A stretch of DNA of 11,898 bases from Mycocentrospora acerina (lineage: Eukaryota > Ascomycota > Dothideomycetes > Pleosporales). The stretch lies in NCBI GenBank assembly GCA_022701365.1, contig JAKUHH010000024.1, forward strand, positions 1 to 11,898, written 5' to 3'. The notes beneath the pieces are model-generated. The model searched no databases and was not told the origin of the DNA. It saw only the letters and a list, made by a program, of their open reading frames with translations. Below are positions 1 through 8,207 of this stretch, piece by piece (the stretch's first letter is position 1; each line of letters opens with the position of its first letter). A program made the position numbers and the translations under genes.

Positions 1-44
1 GTCAGAGCAGACGCGCTGAAAAAGGCAAAGTTGGTGTTTTTTAC
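1..44. other. Less mutated, GC-richer edge sequence outside the RT relic
   Basis: These bases are visibly richer in G and C than the next kilobase. They retain GCGC and the trinucleotides TCA (2-4), TGA (17-19) and TGG (34-36), which are almost missing from the adjacent elements. The minus-strand RT frame loses family similarity here, just after KYLS. I infer a breakpoint or end of the mutated block. The identity of the sequence is unknown. Confidence 0.4.
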
Positions 45-1195
45 TAAGGTACTTTATATATATAAAATAAAACTTACTTTTCTTAATATCTACTTAAAGG
101 CTAGCAGTACGCAGTCTTTCTAGTACCTGCTTTATATGCTATTCATAAGTAATAAGGTCTTCTAAATAGATTAAGATGTTATCTAAGTAGGTAATATAGA
201 AGTTATCTAGAAAATTAATTAACATATTATTTATTTATTATTAGTAGATTGTAAGGCTGTTGCAAAGGCTAAAGAGTAGTACTTTATATTTATATATTCT
301 ATAACAGATTTAAAAAGTAGTATATTCTTTAGAATCTAGATCTAAATAGATATAGTTAAATATAGAATAAATATTAAACTTAGTAAAAATCTTAGCCTTT
401 AAAAAGTAGGCTAAGAGCTTATCTATACAAGGAATTAGATAGATATCTTTATAAGTAAAGTTATTTAGTTTATAATAGTCTACACAAATTTAGACGTCCC
501 TATTAGCTTTCTAAACACATAAGATAAGAGATATAAAAAAGCTCTAACTATACTTAATTTAACTTTTTTTTAAGTTCTCTTAGATATAGCACTTAGTTAC
601 TTTTAACTCTTCTATATTCTACTTATATAACAGGCTATAGCTGTTTAGTAAGAGTTTAGTAAGTATAATCTTATAGTTATATAGTTAAAAGTCTAAAATA
701 GTTTCTCTAGCAGTCTTGCTAAAAATATCTTAGAAGGGGTAGTAATAAAGAGGTAATTAGTCCTATACTAGGGCTATGTTATTAGAGTTATCTTCTAGCC
801 TTTTTTTATCTAGAATTTAATTAATTTTATAAAGGCTAGTAGTAAAGAATTTATTTTCTTAGTATTCTATATTAAAGTAGAAAGTGTTAGTAGAAATAAA
901 AGTAATATAAAAAGAAGGTTTAATAAGGATAAGTTCTAGTAGAGGTTAGATAGGTTTTAGCATTAGGTCCTATATAATAAAAAGCAAGAACTTCTAACTC
1001 TTTAGGAGTTAAAGCATCTTTTAAATCTTATAAATAGCAGTAGTTATACTAAACTTCTCTTAATAGTCCTCTTATTTTTATAGCTTATCTTATTATATAA
1101 TATCTAAAGTAACAGTTTTAGCAAGAACTGTTTAGTTAAGAGTTATTAAGAGTAGTAGAGCAGGATTATACACAGCAGGATAGCAGCCTAGCTAG

Positions 1196-1200
1196 ATAAT
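1196..1200. repeat. Target site duplication of element A, left copy (ATAAT)
   Basis: ATAAT directly precedes the TGTTACG start of the 5' LTR, and the same five bases follow the end of the 3' LTR at 7697-7701. Five base pairs is the usual duplication length for Ty3/gypsy integrases. The match on both sides shows that both LTR boundaries are correct and that the element has not been rearranged at its ends. Confidence 0.93.
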
Positions 1201-1688
1201 TGTTACGATCGGATTCTACGACCTCTAGGCTAGAACCAGAAAGGTACAAAGTCCTTAACTAAAGGATTGTACAGGCTAAGCCCTTTAGTAAGGAGCAGTT
1301 ACGTGACTAGCTTGACTCTTAGCAGAGTAAGCTAGGACACATAATAAGTAAGCTTGACTTCTAACATTGTAAGCTAGGAGCTTAACTTTATGTATTATAA
1401 GCTATCTTAACTAATAACTATAATTTGCAGGGGACTTATAGGATTCCTCTATTATGTATATAAACAATAGGAACACTACCCTTATAGTAATGTGTTTAAC
1501 CTTGTTAATTAATCTATTTATTACTTCTTACTCTTAATTACATTGTATTATTAATACGTGTATTAAACTAACCTTGTTTCCTTAAACCTACTCTATCCTT
1601 AAGAACTAACCTTAAACCTGTTCTATATTAGTACTAGTATTAAAAGGTCTTTAACTACTAAGATTAAGTACAGAACAGGATCTTAACA
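1201..1688 (+). repeat. 5' LTR of element A (488 bp)
   Basis: Begins TGTTACG and ends CTTAACA, with canonical TG...CA termini. It aligns without gaps to 7209-7696 and differs at roughly 38 positions by my count, all but about two being transitions. The outer part retains C and G bases (for example ACGATCGG near the start) that are T and A in the 3' copy, whereas the part after about 1517 is the more mutated of the two. It should contain U3, R and U5, with a TATA-like sequence at 1457-1464. Confidence 0.93.
1457..1464 (+). promoter_or_regulatory. TATA-like element of the 5' LTR promoter
   Basis: TATATAAA lies about 270 bp inside the LTR in a GC-richer setting than most of the window. It would place the RNA start roughly at 1487-1495. 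The 3' LTR keeps a similar TATATATAAAT block. Function is inferred from position and motif only; in an AT-rich sequence such motifs also arise by chance. Confidence 0.45.
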
Positions 1689-1700
1689 TTTTAAACACTC
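1689..1700 (+). other. Candidate self-priming primer-binding site of element A
   Basis: The sequence just inside the 5' LTR shows no TGG-type complement to a tRNA 3' end. Instead TTAAACAC at 1691-1698 is the reverse complement of GTGTTTAA at 1492-1499 in the LTR, close to where the RNA should begin downstream of the TATA motif. In Tf1-type elements the 5' end of the RNA folds back on a site next to the LTR and primes reverse transcription. The 8-bp match is seen; the mechanism is inferred. Confidence 0.45.
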
Positions 1701-1705
1701 TTAAG

Positions 1706-3343
1706 ATAAGTAACAACTTAAGAAACAGTGCTACTCTTAGCAGTACTTAAGAACCTTCTGTTAGCTACTACAGAAGCTACAAAGTTACTAACCCTAACTT
1801 CTATTATAGAGATAGGAAGAAACTAGATAAATAGCTTCTCTAGTTAGACCTCTTCTTTAACTTCTAGAGAGAACGCATCCTAGAAGATAAACATGTCTTA
1901 CTAGCTTTAACCTATATAAGAGGATAAGCCTTTTAATAGATTAAACCCTTTATAATTAAGTATATAAACAGTAACATATCTAATAAAGTAGAGCTTTAGA
2001 TAAGAGACTTTAGTAAATTTAAGGAACACGCTTATAAGGTGTTTAGACTTGCTAATAAAGCAACTACTACTAGTAGATCTATCTAAACGCTTAGGCAAAC
2101 CTACTCTGCTACAAAATATACTACAACCTTTTAGCAGTATATATTACTTACAGACTAAGATAACAAAGCACTTATAATAATGTTCTGCTAAAGACTTAAG
2201 CCTAAAGTTAAAGAAGAACTTATAAGAAGTAGTTCTATGCTTAACAGCTTAAGCAAACTAGTTAAAGTAGTAATTAGTATTAACAATGCTCTTTATAAGC
2301 TATCTATAGAACTACAACAAGACAGTTAACCTTAACCTAGATATAGATCTACTACTAATAACTGTAGATAACAACTACTATATGCTATAAATACTACTTA
2401 ACAATTTAACTATAAATAATAATCTAGATATTAGAGAAGGAGCAACAGAATCTATAGCTCCTAAGGACCTAAATCTATGCACCTTAATAATATTAATAAA
2501 CGCTAAAAGTACAAAGGAAATCTGTAGAAAGATACTAGGAACAGTAATAATAACTATAATAAGTCTACACAAACTTGTTATAGCTGTAGTAAGCTAGGCT
2601 ATATATTTAGAAACTGTAGATCTAAGAATATAGTTACTAGACAAGTAAATGCAATTATGTTTACACCTCTAGACATAAAAGACGCCTTCTATAAGGATTT
2701 AGATAATAACTAGGTAGTTATTAACACCCTAGAATCCTAATTAGCCTTATAGACACTAGCGCAATTAGTAATGCTAAGCCTATCTAAGAACACCTAGGCA
2801 TTTACTAAAGAAACGCAAGAATATACACTGCTAAATAGTTAGGATAATAAGCTTAGTAGGAATAATGCTAACACTCCTAATTTAGAACAACTAAGATACT
2901 ACCTAGACTACAGAAATAAGAATTATGCAGCTATATTATAAACAGCATGCTCTTATAATCTATGTGCAGACTACTATAGTAAAAAAGTAGAGGTAAGATA
3001 GTTTCTAGCACGCAGGAATAAATGCAAGTACTAATAGTATAACTGCAAGTATAATAAATGTAAAAACTACCTTTAAGACAAGCGCAATAAAATGCATTTT
3101 CTTAGAACTAACAATCTAGCAGAGATCTTCTAGATAAAACTTACAGTTAACAGAGTCTGTAACTAATACTAATAGATTACCTGCATAAACCCTAAATATA
3201 TAAAGCATGCAGATATAAAGCGCATTAATAGATTTTAAGACTAGCCTTTTTTAGGTTAGCGCTACGCACCTAGAATAACACTAGACAACTTAATGCAACA
3301 AATTCTAAGACATTAGTTAAGCTATTAGTAAGACTTAACAGAC
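1706..3343 (+). pseudogene. gag: Element A gag relic with CCHC zinc knuckle and downstream Cys/His cassette
   Basis: One frame (codon starts at positions such as 1706, 1901, 2576) reads as a fungal retrotransposon Gag when TAA/TAG are taken as former Gln or Trp codons. The likely start is ATA at 1706-1708, probably a mutated ATG, 18 bases after the LTR; no ATG remains nearby in this frame. The capsid-like part contains RERILEDKHVLLALTYIRG (about 1868-1924), DFSKFKEHAYKVF (about 2006-2044) and LKPKVKEELIRSSSM (about 2198-2242). A zinc knuckle at 2576-2617 reads C-x2-C-x4-Y-x4-C: the family His is Tyr, as expected from CAT to TAT. Further on lies a Cys-rich stretch (Cys codons at 2948, 2963, 3023, 3044, 3059, 3158 and 3182, with WFLARR-like and KRNKMHF context). 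Gag would package the RNA in virus-like particles. It is followed by pol in the -1 frame. No functional product is possible. Confidence 0.85.
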
Positions 3344-6300
3344 ACTAGATAAAGGCACTACATAATTTAGGGGCACAAATAAACTTTATATTATTAAGAG
3401 CAGTATAGTTAGCTAGACTGTTACTTATTAAGAAAAAACAACCCTATCCTATAGTAATTGCAAATAGGCAACTAATGCTAGAAGAGTTAGAGATTACACA
3501 CAAAACGCATAACATTACTCTTTAGATCTAGTTACACTAAGAACAGATTACCTTTAATATCTTTAAGATAGCTACTTATAATATTATTTTAGGACTTCCT
3601 TAGTTATAAAAGCATAACTTAACAATATTATAGGCAAGCAAGAGTCTTACTTTTAAGTAATGTGCTTATATAACTATATTAAAGCTTATGCTTTATTATT
3701 AAATAAAGGTAGATAAGAAGATAATTAATAATATTGCTTTAAAAAAAAAAGTCTTTAAGACAGTAGGAGTTAACTTTGTAGACACTAATAGCTCTATAAG
3801 TTATAAAGTAAGAGTTTAAAAAGAAACTTATAGAGAGGTAAGAGAATGTACAACTCCTGTTATCCCTAAAGAGTATTAAGTGTAGGACTGCCTCTTTTAG
3901 GAAGAGTTAGGTGCAGCTGCACTAGCTAAGTATTAACTTTAAGATTATAAAATTATCCTGCAGGAAGGAAAGTAATTAACTTTTAAGCTAATATACAGAT
4001 TATTAGAGAAAGAGCTTAAGGTACTTTGCAAGTATATAGCTAAGAATCTTAAGAAAGGATTTATTAAAGAATTAGAATTACTAGCAGGTTACCCTATCCT
4101 CTTTGTACCTAAAAAGGACAGAACCTTTTAACTATATATTAACTACTAGAAGTTAAATAATATTATAATTAAGAATAGATATTTACTACTAAATATATTA
4201 GAGTTATAAGATAGACTTTCTTAAGCAAAGATCTTTACAGCTTTAGATTTAAGAGGCGTGTACAACCTAATACAAATAAAGAAAAGTAAAGAATAGAAGA
4301 CTGCTTTTTAAACGCGCTACAGACACTACAAATATACTATTATACCCTTTAGTCTTACTAACGCACTAGCAACATACTAAGCACTAATAAATAACATACT
4401 ATAAGAGTACTTAGATATATTTACTATTACTTACCTAGATAACATCCTTATTTATTTAGATAATATAGAGGAATATATTAAGCATGTTAAGAAAGTACTT
4501 ACAGCATTAGAAAAAGCTAAACTACAGCTTAAACTAGAGAAATGTAAGTTTTATAAAATAAAAGTAGAATTCCTAGGCTTTATAGTAGGAATAGAAAGAG
4601 TATAAATAAGTAAGGAAAAAACTAGAACTGTAAAAGAATAGCTACAACTAAAAATAGTTAAAGAAATACAGGCATTCTTAGGATTCTGCAACTTTAACTA
4701 AAGATTTATAAAGGACTATTTATGCTACATAATACTACTTACTAAGCTTATGCAGAAAGAAACAACATTCTAGTAGAAAGATAAATAAGAAACTGCCTTT
4801 TAATTACTTAAGCAAGCATGTATTAAGCTACTAACTATAGTAGCCTTTTGCAGCAAAGAACCTTTACAAATTAAAACTAATGTATTAGATTTAGTATTAA
4901 GGGCATGCGCTTGTTAAGAATGTAACAGCAAGTAGCATCTTATTGCATACTATTCTTGCAAGTTTAGCAGACCTAAAGAAAGATACAATGTGCATAATAA
5001 AGAACTTATAGTAATTATTTCTGTACTATAATATTAGAGAATCTATGCAGAAAGCTATTTAGACCTTACAATTTATACTAACTACAAGAACTTACTCTAC
5101 TTTATAACTACTAAAGTACTTAACTAATAACAGGTTAGATAGTCTAAAATACTAAGACAGTATAAGTTTAAAGTCCTGTACATGCTAGGAAAAGATAATA
5201 GATAAGCTAATGCTTTAAGTAGAAAGACTAACATTGCAAGAGAAAAAGAAATTATTTAGTTAGCCATACTGCAAGTTAATAGAGATAGATTAATTAGACT
5301 ATCTTAACAGCTAAACAACATATTATAAATTAAGAATAAAAAAAGTATTCTACTAAATGTACTAGAGGAATTATAAGAATAAGTTATTAGAGATTATTAT
5401 AATCACCTAGTACACAGATATCTTAAAATTACTAGAATAACAGAACTTATACAACAAAACTACAAGTTTTTACATATAAAAGAAAAAATTACAGCTTATA
5501 TTAAGAAATACTTATACTGTTAATAAAATAAGAATAGTACACATGCTAAGTATAGAGAAATGCAGCTAATCTAAGCACTTAAGGCACCTTAGACAGACAT
5601 TACTATAGACTTTGTTACTAGCTTACTAAACTCTAAAGACCCTGTTACTAATATTACTTATAATGTAATACTAGTTATTATTAATAGACTTATAAAATAC
5701 ACTAAAATAATACTATTCTAAGATAATTACAATGTAACATAGTTAAGACATATAATCCTAGATTAAATAGTACAAAACTACAGCATCCTAGAATAAATTA
5801 TTAGCAACAAGGATAAACTATTTACATTAAACTATTAGACAACCCTAATAGCTGCAATAGGAATAAAAAGAAAACTATTAACTGCCTATTACCCCTAGAC
5901 AGATAGATAAATAGAAAGAATAAACTAAACTATAAAAACTTACCTACAGATATATAGCAATTAAAACTAAAATAATTAGGTATTACTACTACTAATAGCA
6001 CAGATAGCTTATAATAATAAGTTATTAGAAGTAAGAGGCACAACACTGTACTTTGCAAACTACAGATAATATCTAAATCTCTTTACACAAACATTCTCTA
6101 GTTTATAAATAGAATTAGCAGTAATTATAGCAGAAGAACTAAAGAAAGTATATAAAAAATTAAAGGAAAATATTAAAACAGAACAGTAAAAAGCTATTAC
6201 TTATACAAACAGAAAAAGAAAAATAGCACTTTAGCTTAAAAAGGAGGATAAAGTGTATCTTCTTATAAAAAACCTTAGAACAAGAAGACTAAGCAAGAAA

Positions 6301-6657
6301 CTAGACTACATTAAAGTTAGACTATTTTTTATTATTAAACTAAGGGGACTAGTTAACTATAAACTTTAACTCCCTAAAGATGCTAAAATCTACCTAGTAT
6401 TCTATATCTCTCTATTAGAACCTGCTAACCTAGAAACACTAATTTAACAAACATTCTACTTTAAGCCTAATATTAATAATAGCTATAAAGTTAAGAAAAT
6501 CCTTAACTATTAAAGAACTAAACAAGGAACTAAGTAACTAGTTAAATAGAAAGGTTACCTACTAAGTAAAAATAACTAAGAACTAGAAACTTACTTTATA
6601 AACTGCTAGTTACTCCTTGCTTAGTACTAACAGAAGCTGCAGTATTTAAGAGATTAA
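3344..6657 (+). pseudogene. pol: Element A pol relic: protease, RT, RNase H, integrase, chromodomain
   Basis: A single frame (codon starts congruent with 3364) carries the whole Pol. Protease: NLGAQINFI at 3364-3390, from DSGAQINFI, and ILGLP at 3586-3600. Reverse transcriptase: FVPKKD from 4102, TALDLRGVYN from 4237, and YLDNILIY from 4432 in place of YLDD. RNase H: TNVLD around 4876-4890 (from TDASD), YNVHNKELI from 4984, ANALSR near 5206 (from ADALSR). Integrase: HLVHRY-type zinc motif from 5404 with the Cys pair decayed to YLYC, the first Asp at 5608 in IDFVTS, the second Asp changed to Asn at 5806, Glu intact at 5914 in IERIN. A GPY/F-like segment ends in ISLLEPA (about 6400-6430). A chromodomain begins YKVKKILNY at 6484 and includes a KGY...ELETYF block. 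The stop chosen is the TAA at 6655-6657, but any stop here may be mutational. Protease, RNase H, RT and integrase all have changed catalytic residues. Confidence 0.93.
6484..6620 (+). other. Chromodomain remnant at the integrase C-terminus (element A)
   Basis: Starting at 6484 the pol frame reads YKVKKILNY, then a stop, RTKQGTK, LVK, a stop where Trp is expected, KGYLLSKNN, and ELETYFINC. This matches the chromodomain pattern (Y-x-V-E-x-I-L-x...W-K-G-Y...W-E). The Glu after YKV and the Trp positions are changed in ways expected from G to A mutation. In chromoviruses this module directs integration to chromatin carrying methylated histone H3 lysine 9. Its presence classifies the element. Confidence 0.85.
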
Positions 6658-6664
6658 GAGTTAT

Positions 6665-6922
6665 CTACATTATAGGAGAATACCTAACTAAGGCATTAGC
6701 AGCAGGACAGTTAACATTGCCTGCTACCTTAGCCTCTATCTCTTCTAACTCTCCTAACTCTAAGACTAAACAAAGAGCCTTCTTCTTTACTCTCTTTTCT
6801 GCCTGCTTTAGAATCTTCTTATTTCTTATTAAACAGAGAATAACTTTAGACAATAACTTTTTGTCTGCTTCTACCTACTTTTTATATTTATTGTGTGTCC
6901 TATCTAGCAATTCTTAAGACAT
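6665..6922 (-). pseudogene. Antisense short reading frame of unknown identity between pol and the polypurine tract
   Basis: On the minus strand an ATG at 6922 starts a frame of 86 codons ending in TAG at 6665-6667, interrupted by TAA at codon 3 and TAG at codon 16. Both are codons RIP would make from CAA and CAG/TGG. From codon 25 it is open for over 60 residues. It begins MS, then a stop, ELLDRTHNKYKK. The middle is strongly charged (RNKKILKQAEKRVKKKA, then LELGELEEIEAKVA), looks helical and could form a coiled coil. The end reads NCPAANALVRYSPIM. The frame survives unusually well compared with the surrounding pol. I do not recognise the family. It could be an accessory antisense gene of the element, a captured host fragment, or chance; charged helices also arise easily in purine-rich sequence. 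Confidence refers to this being former coding sequence. Confidence 0.4.
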
Positions 6923-7193
6923 GTTAACGCAAGAATAGCTAATACAAATATACTTAGCATACTTTAGATATTTACCTTTAGGCAAAGTTATAACATAACA
7001 ATTAATTCCCTAATAGAAACAACAATTATAAGAAAATAAAGCAATACTGCTGTTACAATAAGTTTTAAGGCTAAAGTAAAGATATTTTTAGGTAGATAAA
7101 GATATAACAGCACTACAGACAGATAATATACACAAGGGATTTGCTTATAAACACTAATAACTAATAACTACATAATTTAAAGACAAATTATTT
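6923..7193 (+). other. 3' non-coding region of element A
   Basis: Between the antisense frame and the polypurine tract I see AT-rich sequence with scattered stops in all frames, no repeat and no recognisable motif. It probably represents the 3' untranslated part of the element RNA upstream of U3, or the promoter side of the antisense frame. Confidence 0.5.
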
Positions 7194-7205
7194 AGAGAAG
7201 GAGGA
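7194..7205 (+). other. Polypurine tract of element A
   Basis: AGAGAAGGAGGA is a 12-base pure-purine run ending three bases before the 3' LTR (TAA, then TGTTATAA). This is the expected position for the RNase H-resistant primer of plus-strand DNA synthesis. Few comparable G-containing purine runs sit near an LTR edge in this window, and its G residues all follow A or G. Confidence 0.85.
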
Positions 7206-7208
7206 TAA

Positions 7209-7696
7209 TGTTATAATTAGATTTTATAACCTCTAGGCTAGAACTAGAAAGGTATAAAGTCCTTAACTAAAGGATTATACAGGCTAAGCCTTTTAGTAAG
7301 GAGCAGTTATAAAACTAGCTTAACTCTTAGCAGAGTAAGCTAAGACACATAATAAGTAAGCTTAACTTCTAACATTGTAAGCTAAGAGCTTAACTTTATA
7401 TATTATAAGCTGTCTTAACTAATAACTATAATTTACAGGGGACTTATAAGATTCCTCTATTATATATATAAATAATAGGAACACTACCCTTATAGTAATA
7501 TGTTTAACCTTATTAATTAATCTACTTATTACTTCTTACCCTTAATTACAGTGTATTATTAATACGTGCATTAAACTAACCTTATTTCCCTAAACCTACT
7601 CTATCCCTAAGAACTAACCTTAAACCTGTTCTACATTAGTACTAGTATTAGAAGGTCTTTAACCACTAAGATCAAGTACAGAACAGGATCTTAACA
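7209..7696 (+). repeat. 3' LTR of element A (488 bp)
   Basis: Same length as the 5' LTR, starting TGTTATAATTAG and ending CTTAACA. Relative to the 5' copy, its first 300 bases carry nearly all the derived T and A states, including loss of the CpG sites near the start. Its last 180 bases retain C or G where the 5' copy has T or A (for example AACCACTAAGATCAAG near 7660). Standard LTR dating is not valid because the differences are mutational hits from RIP. Confidence 0.93.
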
Positions 7697-7701
7697 ATAA
7701 T
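7697..7701. repeat. Target site duplication of element A, right copy (ATAAT)
   Basis: ATAAT immediately follows the terminal CA of the 3' LTR and equals 1196-1200. Removing 1201-7701 restores a continuous minus-strand frame of element B across the site, because the removed length, 6501, is a multiple of three. Confidence 0.93.
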
Positions 7702-7980
7702 CTAGAAGTAATCTATATCTAACTGTAGCTTAAAACACTTTATCTATTTAATTCTAATAATATAGTCTTATAAGCTAAGATCTACTATTATAAATAAGCA
7801 GTTATAAATCTTTCTTCTATTAATAATTAGATATAAACAGATATACTAAGTTACTAAAGAAGAGATTTAGTCATAAAACTCTTTAACAGTAACTTAAAAA
7901 AGTAGCTTTTAGATAGGAGTTTAAAGAGCTAATAAAATAGAAGTAGTAATTTTTAAATTTAAAAAAATATAACCTTAAGC
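7702..7980 (-). other. Element B gag-to-RT linker, unassigned
   Basis: Lies between the duplicated linker and the insertion point of element A. In the RT frame it reads IIVDLSLQDYIIRIK followed by KCFKLQLDIDYF and runs across the target site into the sequence at 1195. It occupies the place of a protease, but I cannot identify a convincing DSG/DTG active site, so I leave it unassigned. In the frame set by the left copy of the duplication it shows no clear motif. Confidence 0.4.
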
Positions 7981-8207
7981 ACTAGTATTAATTAAAGAGT
8001 ATAATTAGACACTAAGGCCTTTAGTGCAAAGAATAAAAAGAGAAAAGGAATAAAGTCCTTTAAATAAGTTTAAGAGACTAAAGTTTAATAAGTTATAACA
8101 GTTTAGGCCTAAAAAGAGAGGTCCTCTTAGGCATCTTTATTTCTTATCTAATCCTCTTCTTAGTTAAGGTCTTCTCTTAATTCCTTAATATCCTTATTAA
8201 GGTGTTT
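7981..8207 (-). repeat. 227-bp tandem duplication in element B, left copy
   Basis: Starts ACTAGTATTAATTAAAG and aligns without gaps to 8210-8436. I count about 35 differences, nearly all transitions in both directions, so both copies were mutated independently. On the minus strand it encodes an acidic post-knuckle segment (KDIKELREDL) similar to that in the right copy. The copy offset of 229 bases is not a multiple of three, so as written the duplication breaks the gag frame. Confidence 0.9.

Larger units (their letters stand above)
1..1200 (-). pseudogene. Element B pol relic: reverse transcriptase domain, RIP-degraded, truncated at window start
   Basis: Minus-strand relic of a Ty3/gypsy polyprotein. 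Read with TAA/TAG as former Gln/Trp codons, one frame runs from the target duplication of element A (1200) down to about base 45. In order it shows a linker with ENKFFTTSLY (about 870-840), FSKTARETILDF (about 730-695), CVDYYKLNN (about 485-460), AKIFTKFNIYSIFNYI (about 400-350), the LFSLCN motif, and the RT catalytic box YLDNILIY, whose TAC-TTA-GAT-AAC codons lie at complement 189-178. The family motif is YLDD, so the second catalytic Asp has become Asn. It continues through QHIKQVLERLRTA to KYLS near base 50, where RT similarity stops abruptly. RNase H and integrase would lie beyond the window or are deleted. Its gag lies at 8437-9770, separated by the insertion of element A. No functional product is possible. 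The RT assignment is firm; the family within Ty3/gypsy is not resolved. Confidence 0.85.
1201..7696 (+). mobile_element. Element A: full-length, RIP-inactivated Ty3/gypsy chromovirus
   Basis: A complete LTR retrotransposon of about 6.5 kb: 488-bp LTR, candidate self-priming site, gag, pol (protease, RT, RNase H, integrase, chromodomain), polypurine tract, 488-bp LTR, bounded by ATAAT duplications. The order RT, RNase H, integrase defines Ty3/gypsy, and the C-terminal chromodomain places it among chromoviruses. The element lies inside element B, whose minus-strand relics continue on both sides. Every coding module is interrupted by many TAA and TAG codons and catalytic residues are altered, so it is non-autonomous and presumably silent. 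The numerous in-frame stops come from CAA/CAG/TGG codons, which is the signature of RIP rather than random decay. I cannot name a specific element such as Maggy or skippy from memory with confidence. Confidence 0.93.

Noticed and set aside
1907..2098. Minus-strand open frame of 63 codons
   Set aside because: Lies opposite the element A gag, which has clear motifs on the plus strand; RIP rarely makes stops in this antisense frame, so openness is a by-product.
2378..2572. Minus-strand open frame of 64 codons, hydrophobic
   Set aside because: Also opposite gag; the hydrophobic residues reflect AT-rich antisense codons, and no family similarity is visible.
2746..2763. LIDTSA motif resembling a retroviral protease active site
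   Set aside because: It is in the wrong frame relative to the gag motifs on both sides, and a better protease site with full context is present at 3364-3600 in the pol frame.
6717..6917. Plus-strand open frame of 66 codons with Phe/Leu-rich end
   Set aside because: It is the shadow of the minus-strand charged frame at 6665-6922, which has the better codon pattern and RIP-type stops.
7702..7980. Possible protease of element B (IIVDLSLQDY)
   Set aside because: The Leu codon CTT cannot arise from a Ser codon by C-to-T or G-to-A change, so a DSG origin is not supported; too weak to call.
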